From Epiperipatus broadwayi (Eukaryota; Onychophora; Udeonychophora; Euonychophora; Peripatidae): DNA of 64,000 nucleotides. Below the pieces are notes generated by a model that ran no database searches, was not told where the DNA came from, and saw only the letters and a list, made by a program, of their open reading frames with translations. The stretch covers positions 124,001 through 188,000 of the forward strand of contig JAQFVV010000322.1 of assembly GCA_028023455.1 (NCBI GenBank). The letters run 5' to 3'. Of this stretch, positions 24,141 to 36,060 are shown one piece after another (within the stretch, counting starts at the first letter, position 1; the number at the start of each line of letters is the position of its first letter). The translations under genes were made by a program, and so were the position numbers.

Positions 24141-24830
24141 ATAAGACATTTATTTTATATAGCGCTATGTTTTTATAAACTGTAATATTAATAAGCCAAT
24201 AAGCTAATGCACATGTGCTTTGTAGATTTAACTATAAATGAATACTCTCACTTTCCAAACACAAGATAAAGTCTTTGTGAAAAGATAGACTGAATCATCT
24301 ATCTTTTCAACCCAAACGTTTATGTATGGGAAAATCTTAAGTATTTGGCAATGAGAGCATGAAGATGTTAATCGATCACTTTAAATTACTTTTTACTATG
24401 CCTGAATGAATGACGCTTGCGAAATTTGTAGAATTTATGATACGTCATTCTTATTAAAATAAACATATATAAATAAGACATTTATTTTATATAGCGCTGT
24501 TTTTATAAACTGTAATATTAATAAGTCAATAAGCTAATGCACATGCGCTATATAAAATAAATGTCTTATTTATATATGTTTCATTTAATAAGAATGACGT
24601 ATCATAAATTCTAGAAATTTTGCAAGCGTCATTCATTCAGGCATAGGAAAAAGTAATTTAAAGTGATCGATTAACATCTTCACGCTCTCATTTCCAAATA
24701 CTTAAGATTTGCCCATACATAAACATTTGGGTCGTAAAGATAGATGATTCACTCTATCTTTTCACAAAGACTTTATCTTGAGTTTGGAAAATGAGAGTAT
24801 TCATTTATAGTTAAATCTACAAAACACATA
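24141..24830. mobile_element. Large foldback element with 285-base arms
   Basis: The arms at 24212-24497 and 24545-24829 are inverse complements over about 285 bases with few mismatches, separated by a 47-base loop. In addition a segment of about 78 bases (ATAAGACATTTATTTTATAT, AGCGCT, then CTGTAATATTAATAAG) is present directly at 24141-24219 and again at 24473-24549, spanning the arm-loop junction. No coding potential. This resembles a foldback transposon or a palindromic duplication. A transcript through TAF1 intron 3 would contain a very stable double-stranded stem. Confidence 0.85.
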
Positions 24831-26640
24831 TTCATTTTATAGTTATATATCTTTGTGATATCATTAATTTCTTTTTACATCCTTTTACAAAATATCAATA
24901 TTTAATTCTAAATGAGTCATTTAAAAATACTTTATACTCTTTCTTTCTTAGATACATTGCTTTGTTTCAGTCGAAAATTTATTAAACAATTTCTGCTTTT
25001 TTGTTTTTGCTGTTTGAGTAACTGTTCGTAGTAGAGAATCTGTTATCTTTGTAATGATTCTTTTTTAAAACTTAGCCATTGTGAAAATCTGTTATTTTTT
25101 TAAGTCCTTTGCAGTTTAATGCAATAAAAAAAAGGATGACTCCCAATTAAAAAAATGAAAGCAAAATTTCACTCGGGTAAGTTAGAGAAATTGTTGTGCT
25201 TAATTGTCATTTCAATGATCAAATACTACATAATTTTCTAAGTAATTGACCATAGGACTTTACAAGTATGTGTGGTTTTCAAATGAAATTTGTTATAATA
25301 TTTGTGAAATTTATGTCATTTCAACTATCTATACTCGCTTTTTTAATAGTTTTTGTTTCTTTAACATTGCATTAACACATAACTTGAATCTTCTAATTGA
25401 TTATCTCTTCCTGTATTGAATCTATTAAGAACATTATAATCTGAAATAGATATTTTCTAATAATCGGAATGTAATCTAACTCTACTGTATTTCGTGTGAT
25501 TGCTTTCATAGCCCTTTTTTTTTGGACCGTCCCCCCCTAAAATTTTTTCAAAAATAAAATTTTATATAAAGACCATAATTTATTTTGCCTATACCTAAGC
25601 ATAAATATAAGAAAATATCTTTTTTATATAAAGAATAATATCTTAAATATACTTACTAATAGTAATACAATATTTAAATATATATTATTCATTGTAGAAT
25701 ATTTTGATTTCTTTTTTTATTTTAACTCTAAATTCAGAAAATAAAATTAGTCATTAAATAACAATTTATGAATTTATCAAAAAATCTTGATATTAAATTT
25801 GAATATATCTAAATCAAAGATTACAGCAAAGTGTCTTTTAAAAAATAAACTTCTTTCTGTTGATAACGAGATATAATAAAGTTTTTAAATGAATACTGAT
25901 ACAAAATTTATATTGTCCAATCATTTCTGAACATGATAGTTTTTATTTTTGCTAAAAGTTGTAGAAAAAATTTTAAATTTTGAATTATTATTGGTTAAGT
26001 TTTTTTTTTTTTTTGACACTTCCAAAGTGAATATAACTTAATGCAAAAATAAATGTTTAATGCAGAAGATTGCAATTTTCTTGACATTTAATTTAATTGT
26101 AATAAATATAAAGCTTTTTAATAAATAAAACTTAATTTCTAATTTGATTTAAGATAGAGTTATTAGCATCATATAAAAAAATAAATATATAGTTTAAAAA
26201 CTTATACTTTTTATACTAACATCAAAAATGAAAAGAAATTGAATCCCTTATGCTGTTTTTTCATACATTTTTAAATAATTCACACAATATAAAATAAAAT
26301 ATCATTATATAACAGCAATAGTTTTATGTATGATAATAGATTTGTATTGTAAGAGATGTTCTTACAACCAACCATCACACCAATCCCAGTTTTTTCACAA
26401 TGTTTGAATTCAGACCAAGTGGTAGGCAAATAAAATATCCTACATACCTGCTTATACTCATGAAGTATATATGCATATAAACATACATATAAACTAATAT
26501 GTTTGTTTATTTGTAGAAATTAACTTTTTTTTTCTTCATTTAATATCATTAACTAAAATAATAATTAATTGACTTATAAGACAGACATTGACAAAGATCA
26601 AAATAAATGAGGTCAAAATAGTTGCTAGGTGATTGAGTTT
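24831..26640 (+). other. TAF1 intron 3 sequence
   Basis: AT-rich; a C run at about 25531-25537 beside a T run. No gene. Confidence 0.6.
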
Positions 26641-26654
26641 GGAATAATGAAGAA

Positions 26655-26702
26655 TAAAAAATAATAATAATAATAATAATGTTTTATATATATATATATA
26701 TT
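26655..26702. repeat. ATA and TA microsatellites
   Basis: (AAT)n of about seven units followed closely by (TA)n of about nine units. Confidence 0.9.
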
Positions 26703-28499
26703 TTGATTAAGTTGTAACAATAGGTTTTAGCTAGCACGAGAAAAACAATCTAGCATTTTCTTCACTTGTTGGCTAACGGCAGAACTATCAGGACATAAAA
26801 ATAAAAAGTCTTTTTTAAAAAAAAAAAATATATAAAAAATTCAGCGTTTAAAAAAGAAAAAAGAAAAGAAAAACAGTAAGAATATGTATTTTAAAATTTA
26901 ATGTCAATATTTTAAAATTAATACAAAATCTTTATAATTTGGGTAGAAGGAAATGAGAAATTTAATCTCAGCTGGTAAAGTGACAAACTTCAATTTATAA
27001 TTAGCAGGAATAAACTAATGATTTAATTTATTCTACAAGCTGGAATTTATTATTATGGAAATAATGGAAAAGAGATATGAAAATACTAGAAATTGACTGT
27101 TTTTTTTTTAAAAGCTATTTTTATATATATTTAAGCCACAATAAATAATAGTCAATTATAAAGGAATCATTACTATGTGTGTGGGGTAAAAAACCAATAC
27201 TGGTGGCGTTCCAAGGCTAGCTTCGATATCATTATAAAATTATAAAGTTATCCATCAAAATGTCTATTTTAATAAACGCTGGTGAACATCAATCTTCAAT
27301 GGAATTATATATATTCAGAAGAGATAATTTGTATGTGTTTGTTTTAACCAAGTAGTATGAAATATATAAATATCAACAGAGTTGGTGAACAAGAATGTTA
27401 TGCATGGAGATTGACATTCAGGTTTATAAACTCTTAACTGTAGACAAAATGCTTGCTTTCCTCAGGATAAATATATTTTGTTTTGATTCACGTGATTTTT
27501 ATTTTTTTGCTTTTATTATTGCTATTTGAAAGTTGTAATTTTTTTCTTATTGTGTATTCAAGATTCATTTTTCAAATTCAATCACCTGCATTTTGAAAGT
27601 GGGAGCAGTGAGTACCATATGTTGATATGCAAAGGGGAGTAGGGATCATAGTCAATAAAAAAAATATGTATAATTTTTAATAAAAGTAAATTTACAGATC
27701 CCACTGGAAATTCAACACTGATTTAACAAAGCAACCTCAAGTAAGCTTTTTATATATTTAACATTGAGGGCAAACTTTAGAACAAACAAAAGTATATTAA
27801 TTACTAATAAGTTTTTAATAATATCTAATTGTAATTATTTTATTTCTGAGTACATAATTAATCAACTTGAATAAATGATCTTTTTCTTATCTTTCATTAA
27901 TTTTTACTATGACTTACATACACATATAGATGGGAGTGGGGCTATATATATATATTTTAAAAAATAGTTGTAAATATATTTACCCCAACCTAGAAATATC
28001 ATTCTAATAATTATATTAGTGGGGTAGAGTTACAATTACTGAACTCTCATTTTCTTTTTCTTTTTGTTTTATATATATGTTTAGTGAATTATTTAATATC
28101 ATTTTGTATATACTGTACTTTGAATTATTTGTTTCTCTAGTATAAATAAATATTAATTGAGGACAGATTTCCAGAATGAAATATGAATCAGAGAAATTTA
28201 TTGTGTTAAGCCATAAAAACGATAGTGGACCATTCTTGTTAAATTAATATATTTTTTTTTTTGTAAATATTATTATTATATGTTTAGATTATTAATAAAT
28301 GCTTTGAGTTGTTTAAACCAATCTGATCTCTGTTTGATCATCGCCATCATCATTACGCATTCATACTATTACATAAAAGTTTTATCATCACTATCATTAA
28401 AAATTTACCCCGTTAAAGGTTTGATGATGATCATCATCATCATTATGTATTGCTCTCCTAATTGATTGATTGATCATCATCAATATTTTTTTTATCTAT
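26703..28499 (+). other. TAF1 intron 3 sequence
   Basis: AT-rich, with a CATCAT/GATGAT-rich patch at 28410-28480. A short frame at 28280-28465 overlaps that repeat and is not called. Confidence 0.6.
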
Positions 28500-30130
28500 G
28501 CTTATACATAGGCATATTTGGTTAATAATTAAGTAGGTCCATTCCTGAAGGGAGCTGACTGCAAGAACTCCCTGAGTTTGAATTCTGTGGTGTAATGGGA
28601 CCCAAAAAGGGAGATGTAATGGATATGCACTAGTCTAAATTACATTGAAATATTTTTAATAAATTAAGAGCTGGTATACTAAAAGTAGATGTGATTTTGA
28701 ACTGGGCATTTCATTGTGACATCTTTAGCATCCTACTCGAAGGCCTAAGTCTGACAGTAATGAGATGTGCTCCCTTTGTTATATGCCATTCCTGATTCAG
28801 TAATATTTGACGCACCCAAATGGGACGTCCAATCATGGATTTAGGATATCACTTGTTGTGGGTTAGTTGACACATTGTATTAAAATCATCCAACTACTGA
28901 GTTGTAGTCACGTCATCTTATGGTGTACCCTGCGGTTCCGTTATAGTATAGTCAGCAAAACTAATCTTAAGAACCAAGCAATGATCACTAACTTGCATGT
29001 CTCTGTGTAATATCAATATAAACATTACCACAAACAATACAAATTCGAACCTCGTTACCTATGCCCCCAGAACAATTTCCACATGACTACCACATCTGAT
29101 GTTAGCATATATGCCCTTTTTCTTATATCCTACTGAGATCAGGGAGATACAAGAGATTCTTACAACTAAAAAAATGCTAATTGTGATAAACAAGACACAA
29201 ATGCAAGAGGTTACATGTATATAGATTTATTAGTAACAATAAAAAAAAAAAGGCAAAATAAAAGTTCATATGTCTAGATTTAAACCTACAATTATATTGT
29301 GTTTCTAACAAGTTAGAAAAACAAAATGATTTAGGAACTAAACAGTTTAATTATCGCTAACTTACATACAATAGAGTGACTGTAGGCTTTATATGTCTTA
29401 ATAATGTCCAGAGTGAACATTTTACAATGATTTAATTATCAATTACTTCTTAATTAAGCAGGGTAACGCTAGGAGTATATATTTAACTATATTAAAATCA
29501 CTATCATTAATAGATGACCACAATTGTCTTAGAATGATGACTGGCTGCACGATTGTAATATCAGGCTTTAAAAATATATTTAAAAAAAATTGAATGCTGT
29601 GCTAGTTTATGCATAAACGGAATTATATCTGATGATGAAACAGAGATGGGATATGCCCGCTTTGGGCCATATCCAAGAATTTCATCAGATCCAAGGATCA
29701 TATGAAGCAGGAATGAAAGTTTGCTCCTATAACCAGTAATGAACTTATTAGTATCAAGCAGGAAATTTGTCTGCACTGACACTAATATTAAGGACAATAG
29801 CGAATATTATGCGGGTATATAAATATGTGATACATCCGCCTTGACGTGATCATATCAAGAGAACATTTGGTCAATCTATTTTCACAAAGCATGAATGATT
29901 ACCTGCTTGAAGAAGAAAAATATGAATTGATCAAAATATATAAAATAACCCAGCAATGCAGTTTAATTAAAGAAGGAATGAGAATTAAGTAATTTTTAAT
30001 TATTAAAGCCTGGAATTTAAAAGAAAAACAAATATGAATAGCCATATTATAAGTTTGAACAAGCAGTCATATATTACTTTAAAATCCCTGCTTAATTGAA
30101 GGTCCATTCTAGAGATACACATATTGAGAA
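28500..30130. other. Less AT-rich unclassified block
   Basis: Composition and sequence complexity are higher than in the flanks, which suggests an inserted element, but no open frame or terminal repeat identifies it. The minus-strand frame 29561-29797 (78 codons) shows no family resemblance and overlaps the hairpin at 29627-29690. TATAAATATG near 29816 could be a TATA motif. Confidence 0.35.
29627..29690. other. 64-base stem-loop, miRNA-precursor-like
   Basis: ATCTGATGATGAAA pairs with TTTCATCAGAT (with a 3-base bulge). Inside it, GGATATGCCC pairs with GGGCCATATCC around a GCTTT loop, leaving a small internal bubble. The result is one extended imperfect hairpin with a small loop. It could be a structured repeat end, a small-RNA precursor or chance. 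No second copy seen in the window. Confidence 0.5.
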
Positions 30131-30589
30131 ATATAACATCCATACAGTAGCTCAAGATGTCTGTGATTTATATATATAATTATAACGAAGCATTTTTAAG
30201 GCTAATGTAAATTAAATGACATGTACTTGTCACTTCAAAAAATATATAAATTAACATTTTTATCATTGTTTTTAAAACTAGTTCAACTTATTTTTATATT
30301 TATTAAAAAAATTTGGTTTTCTAATCTCAATAATTGTAAGAGTAAAGTTTTAATTGAAACACATAACTCATTATATTTTAGAAGAACAGAATCTTTGAAC
30401 CAGATAATAAAAGGGTATTTGAAACATCCCTGCACTTTTGATTAATTAACTTTCTTTTAGGGTGTGAAGATGATTCTCGGAATTAAAGAAACGAAAATAT
30501 ATTTACAAAATAACAGTCTATCACCTGATCACTCAATCACTAAACCTAGTACATATATATATACAACTGAAAAATGACCACATATAGCA
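30131..30589 (+). other. TAF1 intron 3 sequence
   Basis: AT-rich; the frame 30221-30445 is low-complexity and not called. Confidence 0.6.
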
Positions 30590-31030
30590 AAACATCAACC
30601 AAAAAAAAAAGGAGATAAGTTAAAACCAACCAACCTCCCCCCCCTCCTCCATCCACCATCTAAAAACAACAGCGTGTTTGTTACCGTATTTTTGTGTGAA
30701 TAAACCGATGAAGCATTAATCGATAATTTAAAAGCAACCAACACCTCTACACCATCTAAAAACAAAGTGTTTCTTAAAAAAAACGAACCAAAAAAAAAAA
30801 CCCCGTGTAAAAAAAAAAATTGGTTTACTGTAAGTAATATTATATAAAGAAACCTACGGACAGTTAGTCATTAATTTACAAACAAACCAACACCCCTAGA
30901 CCAGCTAAAAACAAAGTATGTGTTTATTTAAAAAAAACCCGGGTAGAATAAAAGAAAAAACTTTGGTGGTTTACCATCGCCGATGAAAAAATAATAAAAA
31001 CTGGTTGAAAAAAAAAAAATCTTTTACCAT
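30590..31030. repeat. Degenerate tandem repeat with ACCATCTAAAAACAA units
   Basis: Related units recur about every 120 bases: CCACCATCTAAAAACAA near 30652, ACACCATCTAAAAACAA near 30748 and AGACCAGCTAAAAACAA near 30897, each followed by GTGTTT and A-rich runs and preceded by AACCAAC. No coding potential. Confidence 0.6.
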
Positions 31031-34000
31031 AATATTATGTAAACAAACAGATGGCCCGTGAATCGGTGTATTGATGTGAATTGGGCGAAAAAGAGCGCCA
31101 TCAGACGGTAGGTTTTAGTATTCATACTATTACCGAATTTACAGTGTTAACTATTTTATGTACTGATTTGAGATTAAATCATTGTAACAGCTTATATATA
31201 ATTAAATTGTTCTCTCTCTATATCTATGAAAATTTTCCAGTGCATATCATTAGCTGAAAATTAAATAGAAACATCCTTTTGAGTCGGCTGTTTGAAATTC
31301 AGACTTTATATATATATCATAAAAGATATTGCTGAAATATCATAACATTTAGGATGATTTGAATATTATATATTGTGACCTTCCAGGTTGGCACCAGGAA
31401 GAAATGTGGGAAGTTCACATTCATGCTAATAATGGCTAGAGATAACTATTTTAAAAAAATGAATTGTGATATAATTTAGTATTTAAAATTTGGTTTTAAA
31501 AATTAATAAGTCTGTAGTTGGGTGTACCAGTTGTTAAAATTTTAGGTTATATGGAATATCAGGGATTGTTAGTATGAGAGCTAAATTAATAGGAGAGCCA
31601 TAGCAGGTGTTTATTCATTGTTTTTCTAACTTATTGTCTACTCCCATCCAAGATTTAACTTGTATATATGGGTGTATGTTCATTTTACATCATCTCACAC
31701 TTTATACATATTTTATACTATTACTTATAATGTCCAAATTGTAGTAGTAGAATTTACATGCCATAGAAAACAGATACACACATATACCATTAATTAGAAT
31801 GATTTTTTTTAAAATTTTATGTATTATTTACTAATTATATATTACTTGAAATCTTACATTTAAAATTGCAAAGGTTATCTGTTTATTATTAGGTAGCATT
31901 TGTAAGTTAATGTTTAATTTTTTTTTTTCTCTTTCGTTACAATGTTTTATTATTGACATTTTATAAGCAAGAAAATTTTGGCATATTGCCAAGTTGATTA
32001 TAATAAAAAAGAGAGCATGAGAGAGAGCTTTGACAAGAGATTCCAAGAAGGAAGGTGTAAAAAAAAAATGGTAAAGGAAAAATAGAATAACTCTCAAAAA
32101 AAAAATAGTAAGATAAGTGAAATAAACATCGTGAAGATTTGCTACTATTCCTATGGATAATTATATCATGCTACTCAAGGGAAGACTATAAATGAAAGGC
32201 TAAATTCTTAAGGTATCCAGCTCTAGCTTTTATCAACTGATGGTCTAAGTTTACTGTATTCAAAAATGCATGGATATTATGTAAGATTATTAATTATAAT
32301 TTATTTTAACGTATTTACCATGAATAAATAATATCGGAATTATAGAAATTATTAAAAATGAAGATAACTAAAAAAATTGTATTAAACGCTGTAGTGGAAC
32401 GCTTTATGTGTTCTCAGTTAAAAAAATTTCTATTTATATTATGCAAAATAAAATTAAAATGAAATAATTTATCTATTTTAACTCTTTTATCAGGAGGATA
32501 GTTATATATACCAAAGAACTTTACTATTTGCACATATAAAACAATGAGTAATTAAATGCATAACTTAACAATATTTAGTAATTGATTATAACAACGTATA
32601 CATGTATGGATGAATCATTGATAATGGTTAATGAAAATTATATTAAGTACTAAAAACTAAAGGAATAAAGTCATAAACTTTTATTAGGATTATTTTACCG
32701 AGTTGGAGATTTTGTTTTTTGTGATTAATAAAATAATTCCATTGCATGCCAATGTTGTTTATAATGTTTATTAGGAGATTCTAAAATATTGGAAACTATT
32801 GCAGCTCTTATCAAATTATACTTTAGCCGGTAGGAGCAATGTTTGTATTTTTTTTTTTAATGTTGTACTTCATTGTTATTGTTGGAAGCAGTGTGTATAC
32901 TTTCATTCAAACTTTCAAGTCTACAAAAAAAAAACCTCAACATTTAATAATTAAGTGTTGATAGGTATTTCTTCTTATTGCTTGTAATAGATAGATTTTT
33001 TTTTTTTGTTATGCTTGGTGTAATTTATTATTATTATAATATGACAGCTTATTGTCTTATATGATTTAGAAATCATATTATATATAATCGTATATTCGGG
33101 TGTGTGTGCACTGTTGTAAATTATTTTTCCAAATTTGTATTTTATTTTTATTTTGATTTGGTTTGGTGCCATTTGTTAAAATAAGATAGAGAATTAAAAG
33201 TTTGTCTGTTTATAGATTTGTTATATAGGAAATGCTTTGAGTGCATTTGGATGTAGAAGCGATCGAGGGATAATTTTATTATGTAAATTGAGTTATACTC
33301 TCCTGATTATTTGCTTATTAAATCGTGGGTGGTTAGTGTACTTACTTATTTGAAAGCATATGCTGAGGTAGTTGTATTTTCTTTTCCTTTTAAATGAAGT
33401 GGCAAATGAGTCAAGTTTGAATTTGGAGATTGTGATTAACCCTCATGCACATATATGTGAATGTTTAGTTATTATTATTCCCTTCCCTTTCTTCATTTGG
33501 ATGTAGTTATCGTCAGACGATATATACTGATTATATCAGATAAAGGTTTTATAGATTTTTATAATACGTTTTAAATAAGATCGTTAGTTTAATGATTAAC
33601 TTATTGCCCCATTCGTTCCGTAAATAAACTAGTAGAAATTATAATTTATAAATGCGTTGTATTTGTAATATTGTAAAGGTGCACACACTCGAAAATATGG
33701 TAACAAAGAAATATTGAAGAAGACCATCACTAAAATTATTAATTATAAATAATTATTAAATCATATTACATATATTATCAATATCTCATTTATTATCAGT
33801 ATTAACAATTCATCCTCCAGTATGAATGTAATATTAACTTAGGAAAATTTTACTTTATTTAATGAAAAGGAAAATAATAATAAAACTGTCACTTAAATTT
33901 ATATAACAAATATTAACCAAGTTTGTGTTACTATAAGGGAATATTAAAATCATCATCGATGGGTTATAAAATAAAGTTTCTTATAATAAATGTTTTGTTG

Positions 34001-34360
34001 AAATAATATCCCATATGAGTTGTTTTATTATATGCGTTCTATTGTCCATTTCCACACACGCACATGTTCATCATAATATAATTATAGAGTTTATAGATTT
34101 GCCAGTATAGGTCATTTATTTAAACAGTCTAGAGTTAACAGATCTTAATATTGCAGTGTCAAAAATATGTTTTACTTTGTGTAGAATAGATGGTGATGTA
34201 GGGCAAAAAGGTACCCCATCCTCATCATTGTCTATACTTTATTTAGTGTAATAATTATCAATTTCACAATAATCCTTATTATTTAATAAATGCTTATAAT
34301 ATAGTTGAATCAACATTATAGAATTGTTATTTATGAATGTTTCTATCATCCTATTTGCAT
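31031..34360 (+). other. TAF1 intron 3 sequence
   Basis: AT-rich; short frames at 31831-32097 and 32975-33172 are low-complexity translations. No gene recognised. Confidence 0.6.
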
Positions 34361-34690
34361 CCTATATGACTACCATACCCTATAACCCCAACTGAGCTAA
34401 GCCATAGAGTAATATCAACATAAGAATCTTATTAGTAAGTAGAAAAGCAATTTCAGTTATAAACCACAGCTAAACTTCAGTTAAAAGTAGGCTATGATTA
34501 TGGAGACTCAAGGTCTCCAAAAGCGCTAAGCCATATAACTTTGTAAAATTTAGACAAGCTTCACTTTTTTGCGTAAAGCGCAATCTCAATTAATTATAAA
34601 TTTATTCTGTCTTGTATAGAATTGACGCCTGGGTATTTATTTGTACATAAAGTGAAATAGGTGAAGAAAGCAGAGGTTACAATATATATG
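34361..34690 (-). repeat. Possible tRNA-derived repeat remnants
   Basis: On the minus strand TGGCTTAGCTCAGTTGG (about 34390-34406) matches a tRNA A-box, and TGGCTTAGCGC (about 34524-34534) is a similar motif upstream of GGAGACCTTGAGTCTCC. The B-box is weak and no cloverleaf closes, so these look like decayed SINE pieces at best. Confidence 0.3.
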
Positions 34691-35761
34691 CAAAAGGTCA
34701 AAATGTGTGATGTATCTCATAGTGGAGATTAATAAATACAAAATATTCCAAATAACTTTATATCTAGATCTAGCTTTTTATTTGTTTAATTTTTATCTTT
34801 ATATATTCAATTTTTACAGTTAAGTTTTCACCTCTTCAGTTTTACTTTAAATGTGACTATCATGCCAAAATGCCAATGTTACACTTAAATTCATTGAAAA
34901 GGAAATCTGTTCAATATACAAGAATTTAATCAATACATAATATATTGTTGATGTAACAAAAGTAATACAACCTTCCAATATCTAAAGGATTAGAAACATT
35001 TCTCTTAAATTATGAAAATTATTTTTGAGAGATTTTTAGGTCATTTTGTATTAGATATTTTAAAAAGCTATAGACTGAAAAGAAATAATATTTTTATGGA
35101 ATGTATGAAATATAAATAATTGCTTTCATTATAAAAAAATGAAGATGATAATTATAGATGTTTTTTTAATTGAGATGATATGTGAATATTTTTTAGAAAA
35201 TAGAAAATTAATACCGAGACAGGACAGATCTTTTTCTTTATTATTGTTCAAATGGAATTGCTTACTTTTTGTAAGACTGAATTTAACAAGATGGTAAACA
35301 TGATTAATGAAATTTTAACAAATTTAGAATGTGTTAAATGTGATTTTAAAAAATAAACAAAAAAAATTGATACATGTTTATAGAAGGGGGATAAATTGTG
35401 ATTATTCTAAGGCCAAAGTAAGGGATAGAAAAACTGTGAGATTGGTCTGGAGTGTTTTATGAACTGTTCTTAGTTTTTTAGTTGATGATAATTATTTATA
35501 CATTATTATTCTGGTGAGAATCTGCCGAAAACTAGCTTAGTGCTATTAAATATAAATTTTATTTTTCTTATATTTTTTATATTAACTTGTATATCTCAAG
35601 TTTTCAAGTACAGTATTACATAACTATATGAAAAGAGCTTAATGTTTGACATTTACACTTGACAATATTATATTTATTTTTTTTTTTTTATGTGAAAATA
35701 ATTTTTTGTTTGGATAAAGAAAATAATACTGTATTTATATTTTATTTACTTTTTTTTGAAG
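34691..35761 (+). other. TAF1 intron 3, last part
   Basis: AT-rich, ending in the T-rich acceptor TTTTTTTGAAG at 35761. Confidence 0.7.
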
Positions 35762-35812
35762 GGCAAACTGGGATGAAGAAAAACTGAAAGAAATGCGTAA
35801 AGAGAAAAGAAG
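35762..35812 (+). CDS. TAF1: TAF1 exon (visible exon 4): 51-base micro-exon
   Basis: A very short exon (acceptor TTTGAAG, donor AG|GTTTGT). It finishes the Lys codon and encodes ANWDEEKLKEMRKEKR plus two bases of Arg. It corresponds to human FALFDEQHREEMRKERRR. The EMRKEKRR core is the start of the basic helical segment that continues in the next exon (IQEKLR, human IQEQLR). It sits between introns of about 15.0 and 16.6 kb. Phases on both sides fit exactly, which is strong support in spite of its size. Skipping it would remove 17 codons in frame. Confidence 0.9.
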
Positions 35813-36060
35813 GTTTGTGTATATGAATATTTATATTCTCTTGTAAAGGCAGATTGAGATATAATTAATCAGTAACTTACTATAATTACATGGTATCATG
35901 ATCATCAGCAGGAGTAGTTTGTTTTTGTTCATTACATCTTTAAAACAATTCATTGAGGCCTTTCAGTAGTTAAAACTGCATAATAAACTTTAATGATCCC
36001 TTTGCATCATAATTAAATGTGGATATTTATATTTAAAATATAATGTTTTTTGCACTACAG
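35813..36060 (+). other. TAF1 intron 4, first part
   Basis: AT-rich; ends with the left copy of the hAT target duplication (CACTACAG, 36053-36060). Confidence 0.7.

Noticed and set aside
26655-26702. CRISPR-like or other structured array
   Set aside because: Plain AAT and TA microsatellites; no spacers, and the genome is eukaryotic.
29627-29690. Hammerhead ribozyme suggested by CTGATGA and GAAAC near each other
   Set aside because: The required second stem between CTGATGA and GAAA is absent; the segment folds better as a simple hairpin.
34361-34560. Functional tRNA on the minus strand
   Set aside because: A-box-like motifs are present, but the B-box is poor and no cloverleaf closes; listed only as a possible SINE remnant.
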